Source: Pseudomonadota bacterium (lineage in GTDB: Bacteria; Myxococcota; UBA9042; PHBI01). From it: 16,013 nucleotides of DNA. Below are positions 15,858-16,013 of this stretch, in pieces. Under the pieces are notes generated by a model. That model was not told where the DNA came from. It saw only the letters and a list, made by a program, of their open reading frames with translations, and made no database searches. A program made the position numbers and the translations under genes. Position 1 is the first letter of the stretch. The number at the start of each line of letters is the position of its first letter. The stretch covers positions 1 to 16,013 of the forward strand of contig SXIE01000344.1 in NCBI GenBank assembly GCA_005772945.1. Direction: 5' to 3'.

Positions 15858-16013
15858 ATGACGCTCTCGCGCATCGCTCGCACCTTCGCTCGCCTCTCGG
15901 GCGAGGCCAGGAAAGCCTTCGTCCCCTACATCACCGCCGGTGACCCGGACCTCGAAACGACCGCGCGCGTCCTCGATGGACTCGTCGCCGGCGGCGCGGA
16001 CCTCATCGAGCTC
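15858..16013 (+). CDS. trpA: Tryptophan synthase alpha subunit, N-terminal part (cut by window edge)
   Basis: The first 52 codons are present and run off the right edge. The stretch AFVPYITAGDPDLETTARVL followed by GLVAGGADLIEL is the signature start of TrpA, which cleaves indole-3-glycerol phosphate to indole and glyceraldehyde 3-phosphate in the last steps of tryptophan synthesis. The Glu next to the edge (IEL) corresponds to the catalytic Glu49 of the Salmonella enzyme. The start is either 15858 or the in-frame ATG at 15849; neither has a Shine-Dalgarno sequence, and 15858 fits a leaderless transcript from the candidate promoter. trpB would usually lie nearby but is not in this window. Confidence 0.94.
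   Translation, partial: MTLSRIARTFARLSGEARKAFVPYITAGDPDLETTARVLDGLVAGGADLIEL

Overview
The window is very GC-rich, almost fully coding DNA with Shine-Dalgarno-led genes. It most likely comes from a Myxococcota (myxobacterial or other deltaproteobacterial) chromosome. The main evidence is a MYXO-CTERM-like C-terminus on the first protein, two very large secreted lipoproteins built from repeats typical of that group (thrombospondin type 3, MopE-like, NGxESGVDCGG Cys-rich units), and an NtrC-type regulator. No rRNA, tRNA, CRISPR array, transposase or phage gene was seen.

Layout, left half (+ strand): (1) 3-3554, the 3' part of a giant surface protein with 17 complete copies plus one partial copy of a two-cysteine module (DUF7151-like by eye), separated by collagen-like Gly-Thr-Asn linkers and ending in a membrane-anchor/sorting tail; (2) 3767-3973, a 68-residue protein that looks like a bare histidine-kinase dimerisation/phosphotransfer hairpin, overlapping by 4 bases (3) 3970-5409, a sigma-54-type response regulator (receiver, AAA+, Fis HTH); (4) 5628-9242, a 1204-residue lipoprotein with a 12-bp tandem repeat (Glu-Val-Glu-Ser stalk) and about 11 Ig-like modules; (5) 9377-12601, a 1074-residue lipoprotein with calcium-binding-type repeats, an Ig-like stretch, six 8-cysteine repeats and a C-terminal sialidase/propeller-like region. 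These genes suggest a cell-surface locus with a small phosphorelay pair in its middle. Regulation of the neighbours by that pair is inference only; no convincing -24/-12 promoter was found.

Layout, right half: a minus-strand group reads 15732 to 12707: an SCP2-type lipid-binding protein, an alpha-methylacyl-CoA racemase-like family III CoA-transferase with all three racemase catalytic residues, and a membrane-anchored UbiB/ABC1 kinase-like protein overlapping it by 4 bases. This points to metabolism of a hydrophobic acyl-CoA, isoprenoid or sterol-like compound. Diverging from it at the right edge is the start of trpA (tryptophan synthase alpha), possibly on a leaderless transcript.

The most interesting items are the stand-alone DHp-like protein coupled to the NtrC-type regulator, the SCP2/racemase/UbiB group, and the separately homogenised 9-bp arrays and EF-hand-like signature inside the collagen-like surface protein.
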